The notes beneath the pieces are model-generated. The model did not search any database and was not told where the DNA came from. It was given only the letters and a program-made list of their open reading frames with translations. Below are positions 44,514 to 52,513 of a DNA stretch of 64,000 nt, piece by piece (positions within the stretch are counted from its first letter, which is position 1; every line of letters begins with the position of its first letter). Where the stretch lies: assembly GCA_002340355.1 (NCBI GenBank), contig DDLX01000046.1, forward strand, positions 1-64,000, in the 5' to 3' direction. The position numbers were made by a program, and so were the translations under genes. This DNA is from Cytophagales bacterium UBA2561. GTDB lineage: Bacteria > Bacteroidota > Bacteroidia > Cytophagales > Thermoflexibacteraceae.

Positions 44514-46748
44514 ATGAGAGACATCAAATTATCATTTATTTCTTGGACTCTGTGGAGTTTTGGTTTTGTTTTAATTGGATTAGAAAGCTATGCTCAAGAT
44601 GACAAAGCCCCTCAAATTCAAGAAGGGATTTTGGATTTGTCAGAAGTCAATTGGACAGATAATTTTGTCTATAATCTAGATGGAGAATGGGAGTTTTATT
44701 GGAATCAATTAATTCACCCTCACGATTTTAAAGAAAACTCAAAACCAAAAACCTATCTTAAAGTTCCAACTTCGTGGACTACCCAAACCAACGCCCAAGG
44801 TGAAAAATACCCTGCAATTGGAGAAGCTACATATCGTCTAAAGGTTATTTTACCACCTGATATTCAAGAGATTGATATTGCCATTCCTCAAATTTGGACA
44901 GCAGGACGGGTTTGGATGAATCAAAAAGCCATTACCCACGAATCAGAAAAGATCTCTGACTCTCTACAACAAGCCATTATCAAAATTACCTCTACGGTTG
45001 CTATTTCTCAACCAGAACTAATCATTACAGCACAAGCCAAAAATGAAAGTTTCTTTATTGCAGGACTAGTTAAAGGATTTCAAATCGGAGCTAAAGGCGA
45101 ACTTCAGAAACAACACCAACTCATTAATGTCCGCCAGATTATGTGGTTAGGGGTACTTTACGTGATGAGTTTGTATCACTTAGTTTTGTACTTTTTTAGG
45201 AAAAAAAATATATCAACCTTATATTTTGGATTGATTTGTTTTGTGATTGGTTTACGATTTACGATTTTTGGAGATCATTTTATTTACGAATATTTACATC
45301 TTCATTCGACTTTTTTCTCAAGTAATATTCAGGTTAAAATTTATTATTTAGGTAATGCGGCACTTATTCCTTTAGCTTTGTCATATGCTCAGAGTTTATA
45401 CCCACAGGAAGCTACTTTGAGAATTACTGGTTTGGTGAACCGAATATTACACCTGATAAATCTTAGAAGTTTTGCTCAACAAAATCAGGGTTATATTGAA
45501 AAAGCTTCACTTATTCATGTTGCAACCTTGATTTTAGGCGGATATGTGATTACTGGGATCTTAATGCCTTTTCTAATTTTCAATGAAACCATCATCCCAA
45601 TGCAAGTTTTTGTTTTTGGATTTGCAGGATATTTGGTGATTATCTTATTTCGGGCAGCTATCCGAAAACGTCCTGAATCTAGTTTACAGATGATTGGTAT
45701 TCTGACGATGATTTTTGCAGGTATTAATGATGCTTTACATACTATCGAAATTAAACTTGTGGACGAATCAGAGTTTTTGCCTTTAGCCTTTGGAATATTT
45801 TTGAGTTTACAATTTTTAATTATTGCTCGTCGATTTTCTAGAGCTTTTACTGAAGTCGAAGACTTATCAGCCAATCTTGAACAGAAAGTTATTGAACGAA
45901 CTGCTGAAGTTTCTCAGCAAAAGGAAGAACTTGAAATTCAGGGAGAGCAATTATTAGAGCAAAATGCTAAATTAACTAAAACCAATAAACACATCACAGA
46001 TAGTGTTCGTTATGCTCGGAGGATTCAACGGGCAGTACTTGGAAGTGAGGATTTTATTTCAGAACAGTTTCGAGAAGGATTTGTGCTACTCTTGCCTAAA
46101 GATATTGTATCGGGAGATTTTTATTTTCATGCTTATAAAGAAAATAAACAAATTATAATGGCGGCAGATTGTACAGGGCATGGAGTACCAGGGGCATTTA
46201 TGACTATTATGGGATACAATTTTTTAGATGAGATTATTACACAAGATGGCATTACTGACCCCGCTCAAATTCTGTATGAATTAGACCAAAAAATCACCTC
46301 ATCACTTCACAAAGATGGACGACAAAGCGCGAATGATGGTATGGATGCGGCTATTTTGGTGATTGATAAAAGTAAACAAGAAGTCCAATTTTCGGGAGCA
46401 AAAAATCCCCTGTATCAAGTGGACGCTTTGGGTGAATTACACCAGTATAAGGGTTCAAGAGCGACTGTAGGAGGAACCACACGTCTCCGAAAAAAGAAGA
46501 TATTTGAAACTATTAATATTTCTTATCAATCTAAGGATAATTTCTATATTTTTTCGGATGGTTTTCAAGATCAATTTGGAGGAGAAGAAGGACAAAAATA
46601 TTTAACCAAAAACTTCCGCCATTTTATCCATACTATTAGTTCACTTCCGATGGAAAAACAAAGACGAAAATTACGCCGTGAACTCCATCGTTGGCAAGGC
46701 TACCGTCCCCAGACTGATGATATTTTGATTATTGGATTTCGTTTATAA
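44514..46748 (+). CDS. 7TMR-DISM sensor with SpoIIE-type PP2C phosphatase
   Basis: 744 residues. Signal peptide ending SYAQ; extracellular DISMED2-like domain about 30-185 (WEFYWNQLIHPHDF, VPTSWTTQTNAQGEKYPAIG, ATYRLKVILP), a jelly-roll carbohydrate-binding type; seven membrane helices about 205-425; coiled coil about 430-485; PP2C domain about 495-744 with metal-binding motifs DIVSGDFYF, AADCTGHGVPGAFM and FSDGFQDQFGG. The family dephosphorylates Ser/Thr regulators in response to extracellular ligands. Second gene of an operon with the Cache-GAF sensor, and a paralogue in its output domain of the protein at 6931-9204. Confidence 0.93.
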   Translation: MRDIKLSFISWTLWSFGFVLIGLESYAQDDKAPQIQEGILDLSEVNWTDNFVYNLDGEWEFYWNQLIHPHDFKENSKPKTYLKVPTSWTTQTNAQGEKYPAIGEATYRLKVILPPDIQEIDIAIPQIWTAGRVWMNQKAITHESEKISDSLQQAIIKITSTVAISQPELIITAQAKNESFFIAGLVKGFQIGAKGELQKQHQLINVRQIMWLGVLYVMSLYHLVLYFFRKKNISTLYFGLICFVIGLRFTIFGDHFIYEYLHLHSTFFSSNIQVKIYYLGNAALIPLALSYAQSLYPQEATLRITGLVNRILHLINLRSFAQQNQGYIEKASLIHVATLILGGYVITGILMPFLIFNETIIPMQVFVFGFAGYLVIILFRAAIRKRPESSLQMIGILTMIFAGINDALHTIEIKLVDESEFLPLAFGIFLSLQFLIIARRFSRAFTEVEDLSANLEQKVIERTAEVSQQKEELEIQGEQLLEQNAKLTKTNKHITDSVRYARRIQRAVLGSEDFISEQFREGFVLLLPKDIVSGDFYFHAYKENKQIIMAADCTGHGVPGAFMTIMGYNFLDEIITQDGITDPAQILYELDQKITSSLHKDGRQSANDGMDAAILVIDKSKQEVQFSGAKNPLYQVDALGELHQYKGSRATVGGTTRLRKKKIFETINISYQSKDNFYIFSDGFQDQFGGEEGQKYLTKNFRHFIHTISSLPMEKQRRKLRRELHRWQGYRPQTDDILIIGFRL

Positions 46749-46750
46749 TA

Positions 46751-46861
46751 TTAATTTTTATTGAATTTGTAATCGTGTACTTCATCGTTTTCTAATCGAA
46801 TATCTACAATTTCCTCTAACTCGGAATATTTGATATTTGAAAAATCATGGCTTTTTTGCAT
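46751..46861 (-). pseudogene. Truncated 5' copy of the PD-(D/E)XK-like gene at 50068-50712
   Basis: 36 codons from ATG 46861: MQKSHDFSNIKYSELEEIVD and on to EVHDYKFNKN, then stop. The intact gene begins MQKSYNFSSIKYSELEEIVD. The DNA match (46763-46861 with 50614-50712) continues upstream into the R repeat, so the relic and R1 were duplicated together; beyond residue 33 the gene is lost. Confidence 0.75.
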
Positions 46862-46871
46862 AATGTCCTGA

Positions 46872-47069
46872 ATTCTCTTTTCTCAAAGATACGAAAAAAC
46901 ACCCAAATTTGATGAAGCCGTGAGAAAAGGCAATATGAAAAAATTTCCATATTTCTTTTATTATCAAGAAGATATACCGCAAGAAATTATTGACATTTTG
47001 GGACTTTTTGCACAGGCTAAAAATCCAGAGGAGATTCAAAATGAATTAGCGAAACGGAAGAAGAAATGA
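46872..47069 (+). repeat. R repeat, copy 1 (coding-like)
   Basis: Open frame of 65 codons ending TGA 47067-47069. From ATG 46935 it reads MKKFPYFFYYQEDIPQEIID and ends with the basic ELAKRKKK. Upstream in frame (KTPKFDEAVRKGN) there is no start codon, so it looks like the C-terminal part of a lost gene, or a 44-residue gene. Its stop codon abuts, with no gap, the stop of the minus-strand gene at 47070. Confidence 0.65.
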
Positions 47070-49037
47070 TTAAAAACCGATGTTCATTTGTGTTCCATAT
47101 TTCTTTTCAATTTTAGCATAAAACTCTGATACAATATCACTAAATATGTCTTTGATATTCATATCAAGTTCATGATATTCTTTTTTAGATAAATTGGCTT
47201 CTGTAAATGGAATAATTTCAATGATTTTATATTCAAATTCTGACTTATCATCTGGCAAATCTGTAAGCTTTGGATAACCAAACTCAATTCTGATTCGTCC
47301 CTTTAATTCTTCAAACGTGAAATTGTACTCTAAATTAATACTTTCAAAAATAAAAAAATCTCGATACTTTTTGTCTTTAATATACGCTATTTCTTGTAAA
47401 TCTTTACCTGTAAAAGTTTGTTGTTCTACTCTGTCCTTCAATGATTTAATATCATCTGGCAATGCTTTTTCGTTGTTAGGACGTATTTGGACATTTGTGA
47501 TGCTGAAAAATGATAAATTATTTTCTATATTCTCAAGAAACGCCAAATTAAATAAAAACTCTGTTCTTTTTTCATTAGTTAAGTCATTTGCCAGCATTTT
47601 GTCTTCTTGTATATTTTTATTGACGACATACTGTTTCTTTATTAACTCTTGATTAATTTTAGGACTAATTTTTTTGTTTAATGTGTTTCCTTCAGATGAA
47701 TCCGCCACATAATCAATGAAAACTTCAGATTTTTTTTGATTAGGTTTAATTACAATTTCATGTTTTGTATATGCTTTAGGTTGCGCCCAATCTTTGGTTA
47801 ATTTGCTTGATTTTGTTTTTATAGTTTTTCGATATGCACCGTTCTTATCTTCTACAAACCCCGTTTCTTCTATAATTTCAGCAGCTGGGTCATTTTGTTG
47901 AAATACTTCTCGAAAATTAACTTTATTTTGAACAGCTTCAACTACCTCATCTAATTCTGTGTTTTCTTGTTTTAATTTTAATGTTTGCCTAAAAATTCGG
48001 TCTGCATTTTCTTTGGATAGTTGTTTTCTTTTCAAAAATTCAAATTCGTTTGGACTAATAATTGTTTTTGCAAAAAAGGGAGCTAACATATCTTTGCCAA
48101 GGTTACGGGCTATATGAATCCCTCGTTTTTTTAAAAAGACTTGTAAATCATGTTTATAAATATAACTTTGATTTATTAATTGTCTCATTTGGTCTCCAAA
48201 TGGCAACATTGTCTCAATATTAAATTCTGGAGCTATTTCATTTGGTTTACTAAATCCGATATAGTCTGTATTTTCAAATGATTTGAATGTTGTATAAAAA
48301 GATTTGACCTCAATCATTTCATCAAAATTACTTTCAGAAAATTTCATTAAAGTGGATTGTCGAATGTATTTATGTTCTTTTTCTTGATTAATACGAATTG
48401 GAAGTATAGAAGAATTTACATACTGGACAGGTAAAATATTTCCTGATAGTTTTCTTCCTCCATCATTTTTTTCATTAATGCCTGTTTTTATGTACTCAAA
48501 CTCTATCGGATAATTTGGATATAGATTTTTAGCAAAGTTTATAGCATTAAATAAAAATGTTATGCGTTTATTATCAAGGATATATACATTTTCAAAATCA
48601 CTCTCAATTTTGGTTTTTACATTAACTAATTTTTTAATTAAGTCATAGTCAGTAGGTATATTATGAAAAAGCCAACATAGAATGATTGATTGATTTCTCT
48701 TTGGATAATTAGAACTTGAAACTTGCGAATATAGAGGGGCATTTACAAAGCATTCTGACGATTGTATGATTGTCTCAGCATATTTTATAAATTTTTTTTC
48801 TGGATTTGGTTCGCATTTTTCGTATTTTACGGATACATAGAGGTTTTCTTGGGTATTATTTTCAAGAGGACAAGCATAAGAAGAGAAAAAATCAATATCG
48901 TGAGTTCTTTTATTATGTTTCCGTCTTTTATTGCATTTAATTTCGATACCATCTGTCCCACGCCATCCAAACATTTTAAAAATATTTGTAATAATATTTT
49001 CACCTAAAAAACCGATTGTTCTTGATTTTTCTCCCAT
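47070..49037 (-). CDS. Large protein with an N-terminal PD-(D/E)XK-like nuclease domain, defence candidate
   Basis: 655 residues from the preferred start MGEKSRTIGFLGENIITNIF (an upstream in-frame GTG gives 18 implausible residues). The N-terminus has a nuclease-like order: GFLGEN with a helix glutamate, FGWRGTDGIEIKC, THDIDFFSSYACPL and NLYVSVKYEK, the last giving the (D/E)-x-K-like strand. This resembles the opening of GapS4a-type phage-defence nucleases, but I cannot verify that. Residues 200-655 are unrecognised, charged and alpha-beta mixed. AT-rich, flanked by the R repeat and the duplicated smc 5' segment; probably acquired. Confidence 0.55.
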   Translation of the reverse strand: MGEKSRTIGFLGENIITNIFKMFGWRGTDGIEIKCNKRRKHNKRTHDIDFFSSYACPLENNTQENLYVSVKYEKCEPNPEKKFIKYAETIIQSSECFVNAPLYSQVSSSNYPKRNQSIILCWLFHNIPTDYDLIKKLVNVKTKIESDFENVYILDNKRITFLFNAINFAKNLYPNYPIEFEYIKTGINEKNDGGRKLSGNILPVQYVNSSILPIRINQEKEHKYIRQSTLMKFSESNFDEMIEVKSFYTTFKSFENTDYIGFSKPNEIAPEFNIETMLPFGDQMRQLINQSYIYKHDLQVFLKKRGIHIARNLGKDMLAPFFAKTIISPNEFEFLKRKQLSKENADRIFRQTLKLKQENTELDEVVEAVQNKVNFREVFQQNDPAAEIIEETGFVEDKNGAYRKTIKTKSSKLTKDWAQPKAYTKHEIVIKPNQKKSEVFIDYVADSSEGNTLNKKISPKINQELIKKQYVVNKNIQEDKMLANDLTNEKRTEFLFNLAFLENIENNLSFFSITNVQIRPNNEKALPDDIKSLKDRVEQQTFTGKDLQEIAYIKDKKYRDFFIFESINLEYNFTFEELKGRIRIEFGYPKLTDLPDDKSEFEYKIIEIIPFTEANLSKKEYHELDMNIKDIFSDIVSEFYAKIEKKYGTQMNIGF

Positions 49038-49091
49038 ATCTCGTTGAAGTTTAATGTTATATTGACACCAAACATACAAAACCTTATTCAC

Positions 49092-49189
49092 TAATCCAAT
49101 CCAAAAATCCCAATTCCAAAAAAGTTGTTATTTTGCGAGCTATTTTCCGAAAATCAAACAGAAATCGGTTTACAAAATGCAACTTACTC
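49092..49189 (+). repeat. Duplicate of the smc 5' region
   Basis: 98 bp about 93% identical to 54365-54463, the segment that carries the smc promoter box (TATTTTTG there), the start codon and the first codons (ATGCAACTTACTC). After the match the sequences diverge at once. A third partial copy is at 53457-53503. Confidence 0.85.
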
Positions 49190-49196
49190 CAATCTG

Positions 49197-49217
49197 TTGT
49201 TCGTGTCTCACGAACAA
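49197..49217. repeat. REP palindrome next to the RAYT relic
   Basis: TTGTTCGTGTCTCACGAACA, a near-perfect palindrome of the same family as those around the RAYT gene at 53673. Confidence 0.8.
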
Positions 49218-49239
49218 CTTAAATTAAACATTTTTGCTT

Positions 49240-49332
49240 ATGATGTTTCCTGTCATGGAGCTGGGGTTTATTTTTAGACCGTTAGGATTTATGCACTCAA
49301 ATATTTATTATGTAAGGATACTAAAATTCTAA
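49240..49332 (+). pseudogene. Truncated RAYT transposase copy
   Basis: Begins MMFPVMEL exactly as the intact RAYT at 53673, and the DNA similarity continues weakly to about 49290 (the ATTTTTA and ACCG blocks). It then degenerates and stops at 49330-49332. With the REP before it, this is a dead copy of the RAYT unit. Confidence 0.7.
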
Positions 49333-49383
49333 TAATCAAGTATTTGAAAAATCAATGTTAGGGCAGAGGCTTGGGAAATAGTA

Positions 49384-49431
49384 GGCACAAGCAAGATGCT
49401 TGCGCCAGTAAGGCATAATTTTTAATTATGC
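49384..49431. repeat. Two palindromes before the DUF1456 gene end
   Basis: GGCACAAGCAAGATGCTTGC with GCC (49384-49406) is a GC-rich dyad resembling a widespread intergenic palindrome type; GCATAATT-TTT-AATTATGC (49413-49431) is a perfect 8-bp stem next to the DUF1456 stop and may end its transcript. Confidence 0.55.
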
Positions 49432-49435
49432 TTAA

Positions 49436-49903
49436 TTATTTAGAGTTTGGGCGATATTTGATTTGTAATCCATGTAAAAAATTTCGTAAAATTTGGTCTT
49501 TACATAACCGATATTGGTTTTGATGCGGTTTTCTAAAAAATGCACTTAGTTCGTGTTTACTGATTCGTAGATTAGCCAATGCCAAAATTTCCAGCATATC
49601 TTCACTCCTCAAACTGAGTGCAATACGTAATTTATTTAGAATAATATTATTATTTAACGTTTTTTCTGGTTTAGGTTGTTCGCCTTCTTTTTTGCCTCTT
49701 TTGTAGGCTATAAAACCATTCAGAAAACGAGCCAAATCTTTATCATAAATCCCTACAAAATTGGGGTCATCATCTTTTTTTAACCAATTACTAAGTGTTT
49801 CTCGATTGACTTCATAATCCGCCAAAGCAAAAATTTCCATCATCGTATCATCTCCATAATCAAATATATATCGGACACGACGTATTACATCATTATTATT
49901 CAT
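49436..49903 (-). CDS. DUF1456 (YehS-like) protein
   Basis: 155 residues made of two DUF1456 units of about 70: MNNNDVIRRVRYIFDYGDDT with MMEIFALADYEVNRETLSNW, and NIILNKLRIALSLRSEDMLE with ILALANLRISKHELSAFFRK. The conserved D-x-x-x-x-I-F-x-L and F-L-(N/H)-G ends (LARFLNGFI, LRNFLHGLQ) are present. Cytosolic, function unknown; common as a single accessory gene in many bacteria. It sits in the hotspot between the RAYT relic and R repeat copy 2. Confidence 0.92.
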   Translation of the reverse strand: MNNNDVIRRVRYIFDYGDDTMMEIFALADYEVNRETLSNWLKKDDDPNFVGIYDKDLARFLNGFIAYKRGKKEGEQPKPEKTLNNNIILNKLRIALSLRSEDMLEILALANLRISKHELSAFFRKPHQNQYRLCKDQILRNFLHGLQIKYRPNSK

Positions 49904-49940
49904 AATTTTATTTTAAAGCAAACACAATGAATTTAAAATT

Positions 49941-50065
49941 CTCCTATTCCTTTTATTATTAAGAAGATATATCGCAAGAAATTATTGATAGCTGTTGGAC
50001 TTTTTACACAGGCTAAAAATCCAGAGGATATTCAAAAAGAATTAACTAAACAGAAGAGGAAATGA
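49941..50065 (+). repeat. R repeat, copy 2 (degenerate)
   Basis: About 80% identical to copy 1 over its last 120 bp, ending TGA 50063-50065, but broken by an in-frame stop (tattattaagaa) and a small indel. It ends 2 bp from the stop codon of the minus-strand gene at 50068. Confidence 0.8.
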
Positions 50066-50067
50066 TT

Positions 50068-50712
50068 TTAAGTGTATTTGGACTTAATCGTTTGTAAATT
50101 TTTATAAATGAGTTCTAAATCATGTGTTTTCAAACTGTCAAAAGCATCTGAAACAAAATATTCAAAGGCATTCTCTCCTATTTTTTCCAATACAACAAAT
50201 TTCCAAATCTGTCCAATGATATAAGCTCCTCGCATGATTTTCGATTTATTTTTTTCGATTGAAACCAGTAATTCAGCCAAAAGCTGTACTTCGGGGTCTT
50301 TATCAGGTTTTGAAGATTTAAATTCTTGAATGAAAAAATAAGGTTTCTTAGGTTCTCTAATACCCGTTGCGACCATAAAATCAGGATAGCCCTTCAGTTC
50401 CACTCCGTTTACAATACCTGATAAAGAAGCATCATACCAATCCGCATAATTTTCCGTTAAAAAATCAACTTGATTTAAAATTGCCCCGATAAATTTGACT
50501 TTTAGGGTTTCTTCTTGATAAAAATTCAAACGTCGTTTGTGTTTTTTGACCAATTTGGCAATAAACTCTTGTTCAAAATCCGAAAGGTCGTATTCAAACT
50601 GAAACCACTCATCGAATTTGTAATCATGTGCCTCATCACTTCCTAATCGAATATCTACAATCTCCTCTAATTCAGAATATTTGATACTTGAAAAGTTATA
50701 ACTTTTTTGCAT
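50068..50712 (-). CDS. PD-(D/E)XK nuclease-like protein
   Basis: 214 residues, cytosolic. The core GYPDFMVATGIREPKKPYFFIQ-EFKSSK has P-D, a hydrophobic strand and E-F-K in the spacing of PD-(D/E)XK enzymes, followed by a helix QLLAELLVSIEKN that is also typical (QxxxE-like). Similar orphan proteins are abundant in filamentous and gliding bacteria and may be restriction-like or Rpn-like. A truncated copy of its 5' end is at 46751-46861. Divergent from R copy 3, with which it forms a duplicated module. Confidence 0.6.
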   Translation of the reverse strand: MQKSYNFSSIKYSELEEIVDIRLGSDEAHDYKFDEWFQFEYDLSDFEQEFIAKLVKKHKRRLNFYQEETLKVKFIGAILNQVDFLTENYADWYDASLSGIVNGVELKGYPDFMVATGIREPKKPYFFIQEFKSSKPDKDPEVQLLAELLVSIEKNKSKIMRGAYIIGQIWKFVVLEKIGENAFEYFVSDAFDSLKTHDLELIYKNLQTIKSKYT

Positions 50713-50722
50713 AATGTTTTGA

Positions 50723-50921
50723 ATTCTCTTTTCTCAAAGATACGAAAAAACACCCAAATTTGATGAAGCCGTAAGAAAAGGCAATATGAAAAAGTTACCC
50801 TATTCCTTTTATTATCAAGAAGATATACCACAAGAAATTATTGATAGTTACAGGACTTTTTGCACAGGCTAAAAATCCAGAGGAGATTCAAAAAGAATTA
50901 GCGAAACGGAAGAAGAAATGA
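50723..50921 (+). repeat. R repeat, copy 3 (frameshifted)
   Basis: Closest to copy 1; the whole block 50614-50921 matches 46763-47069. One extra base near 50850 shifts the frame (EIID followed by SYRTFCTG and stop), so the coding potential is lost, though the nucleotide match continues to TGA 50919-50921. It ends 12 bp before the stop of the minus-strand Fic gene. Confidence 0.85.
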
Positions 50922-50933
50922 TTTCATTTTAAT

Positions 50934-51683
50934 CTAATTTTCTCCTAAAATTACCAAATAGCGTTTCAAAGATTGAATCATAATTTCAATGATATAGCCA
51001 ACAAAAGCAGTTTTATTTTCTCCGTTTTGAACTTGTTGTAAAGCCTCATAATATTTGATTCGATTTTCAGAACTTCCACCAATAATTGCCAAAGGATAAC
51101 CCTGTTGCAATAAAATCAAATTCATCACTAATCTTAAAGTTCGACCGTTTCCATCAATAAATGGATGAATTGTGACTAATTTTTCGTGCATTTCTGCCGA
51201 TAAAACAATCGGATGTAAATTGTCTTTTTCTGTCTCATAAAATCGAAAATAATCTTCCATTAATTTAGGAACAAGATAAGGCTGTGGAGGCATGTAAGTA
51301 CTTCCTGAAATCAAAACAGGTACATTTCGATAACGTCCTGCATTTTCACGGTCAATGCCATGCAAAACGATTCCATGAAGTTGTTTTAATAGGTATTCGC
51401 TAAAATCAAGTTTTTGACTTACAATATCTTCGACAAATAAAATGGCTTCTTTGTGATTGATAGCTTCTAAATGTTCTCGTATACTTTTTCCACCAATGGT
51501 CATGCCTTCATTGATGACTAATTGCGTTTCGCTCAGTGTCAAAGTATTTCCTTCAATTCGATTACTTTCATACGTAAATTCGACTTGGAAAGCCTCTCGA
51601 ATTTTGTAATTATCTAATTTAGCTCTTAAAGTATCTAATCTTTGTTTTAAGGAATCTGCTTCTTTTAATAAAGATAAATTCAT
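50934..51683 (-). CDS. Fic-family protein
   Basis: 249 residues. Fic proteins transfer AMP or another nucleotide part to target hydroxyls. The catalytic loop is HPFIDGNGRTLRLVMN (about 161-176), a full H-P-F-x-x-G-N-G-R. Near residue 61 SNRIEGN matches the (S/T)-x-x-x-E-(G/N) inhibitory helix, placed N-terminal to the Fic core (class II), so the enzyme should be auto-inhibited. The flap VLISGSTYMPPQPYLVP is also visible. No separate antitoxin is adjacent. It may be a toxin-like or defence regulator in the hotspot. Confidence 0.93.
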   Translation of the reverse strand: MNLSLLKEADSLKQRLDTLRAKLDNYKIREAFQVEFTYESNRIEGNTLTLSETQLVINEGMTIGGKSIREHLEAINHKEAILFVEDIVSQKLDFSEYLLKQLHGIVLHGIDRENAGRYRNVPVLISGSTYMPPQPYLVPKLMEDYFRFYETEKDNLHPIVLSAEMHEKLVTIHPFIDGNGRTLRLVMNLILLQQGYPLAIIGGSSENRIKYYEALQQVQNGENKTAFVGYIIEIMIQSLKRYLVILGEN

Positions 51684-51757
51684 GATTTTGGTGATATTCT
51701 TATTTTCAAATATATGAAAAATTTTGTATATTTGGATAGTTATAAATCCTTAAAAAT

Positions 51758-52363
51758 ATGGCATTTACAGATTTTACATTAGATGATTTAGAGGAAAAAT
51801 TTGGAATAAAAAATATTGAAAAGCAGATTTTTACAAACATTGAACCTCTTCACCCAAGTTCCCGATTAGAAGAGGATTTGGCATTAGCAAATGAACTTCC
51901 CATTCGTAGCGAAAAAGCGAAATCTGAAAGTATTGTATTTCCTATTTTGGTGGAAGTGCGCCGAAGAAATGACAAATATTTTACAATTTATTCAGGAGAT
52001 ACTTTGTCAGGAGATGCCGAAAATGGATTGAAAGGAGAATGCGATTTTATATTGGCAAAAGATATAAAATCATACACAATTAATTACCCAATTATTCATA
52101 TTGTCGAGGCAAAACGTCATGATATTCAAGATGGAATTCAACAATGTTCTGCTCAGTTAGTCGGAGCGCAACGGTTCAATCAAAAGAAAGGCATTGGGCT
52201 TCCAAAATTGTACGGTTGTGCCACAACAGGCGACGAATGGCAATTTTTAGTTCTTGAAAATCAAACGATAACAATTGATAAACAGAAATATTATTTAAGC
52301 CAGATAAACGAATTATTAGGGATTTTTCAGAATATTGTAGATTATTATAGGGAAATCATTTAA
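51758..52363 (+). CDS. PD-(D/E)XK restriction-like nuclease protein
   Basis: 201 residues. The core LKGECDFILAKDIKSYTI-NYPIIHIVEAKRHDI gives a D on one strand and E-A-K on the next, the PD-(D/E)XK arrangement, followed by QQCSAQLVGAQRF, a Q-rich helix usual in this group. VFPILVEVRRRN precedes it. Proteins of this kind are common orphan genes in Bacteroidota and cyanobacteria; the target is unknown. Divergent from the Fic gene (74 bp apart) and followed within 12 bp by R copy 4. Confidence 0.65.
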   Translation: MAFTDFTLDDLEEKFGIKNIEKQIFTNIEPLHPSSRLEEDLALANELPIRSEKAKSESIVFPILVEVRRRNDKYFTIYSGDTLSGDAENGLKGECDFILAKDIKSYTINYPIIHIVEAKRHDIQDGIQQCSAQLVGAQRFNQKKGIGLPKLYGCATTGDEWQFLVLENQTITIDKQKYYLSQINELLGIFQNIVDYYREII

Positions 52364-52374
52364 TAACTTAAAAC

Positions 52375-52500
52375 TTTCCATATTCCTTTTATTATCAAGA
52401 AGATATACCGCAAGAAATTATTGACATCTTGGGACTTTTTGCACAGGCTAAAAATCCAGAGGAGATTCAAAATGAATTAGCGAAACGGAAGAAGAAGTAA
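52375..52500 (+). repeat. R repeat, copy 4
   Basis: Open from 52372 to TAA 52498-52500 with the same reading as copy 1 (FPYSFYYQEDIPQEIIDILG, ending ELAKRKKK), without a start codon. It ends 13 bp from the stop codon of the minus-strand HEPN gene. It begins just after the plus-strand gene at 51758-52363. Confidence 0.85.
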
Positions 52501-52513
52501 TTTGTTTTTTTTG

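Noticed and set aside
46872..52500. R repeats as an insertion sequence
   Set aside because: No terminal inverted repeats, no target duplications and no transposase in the copies; they look like a coding 3' end or junction tract.
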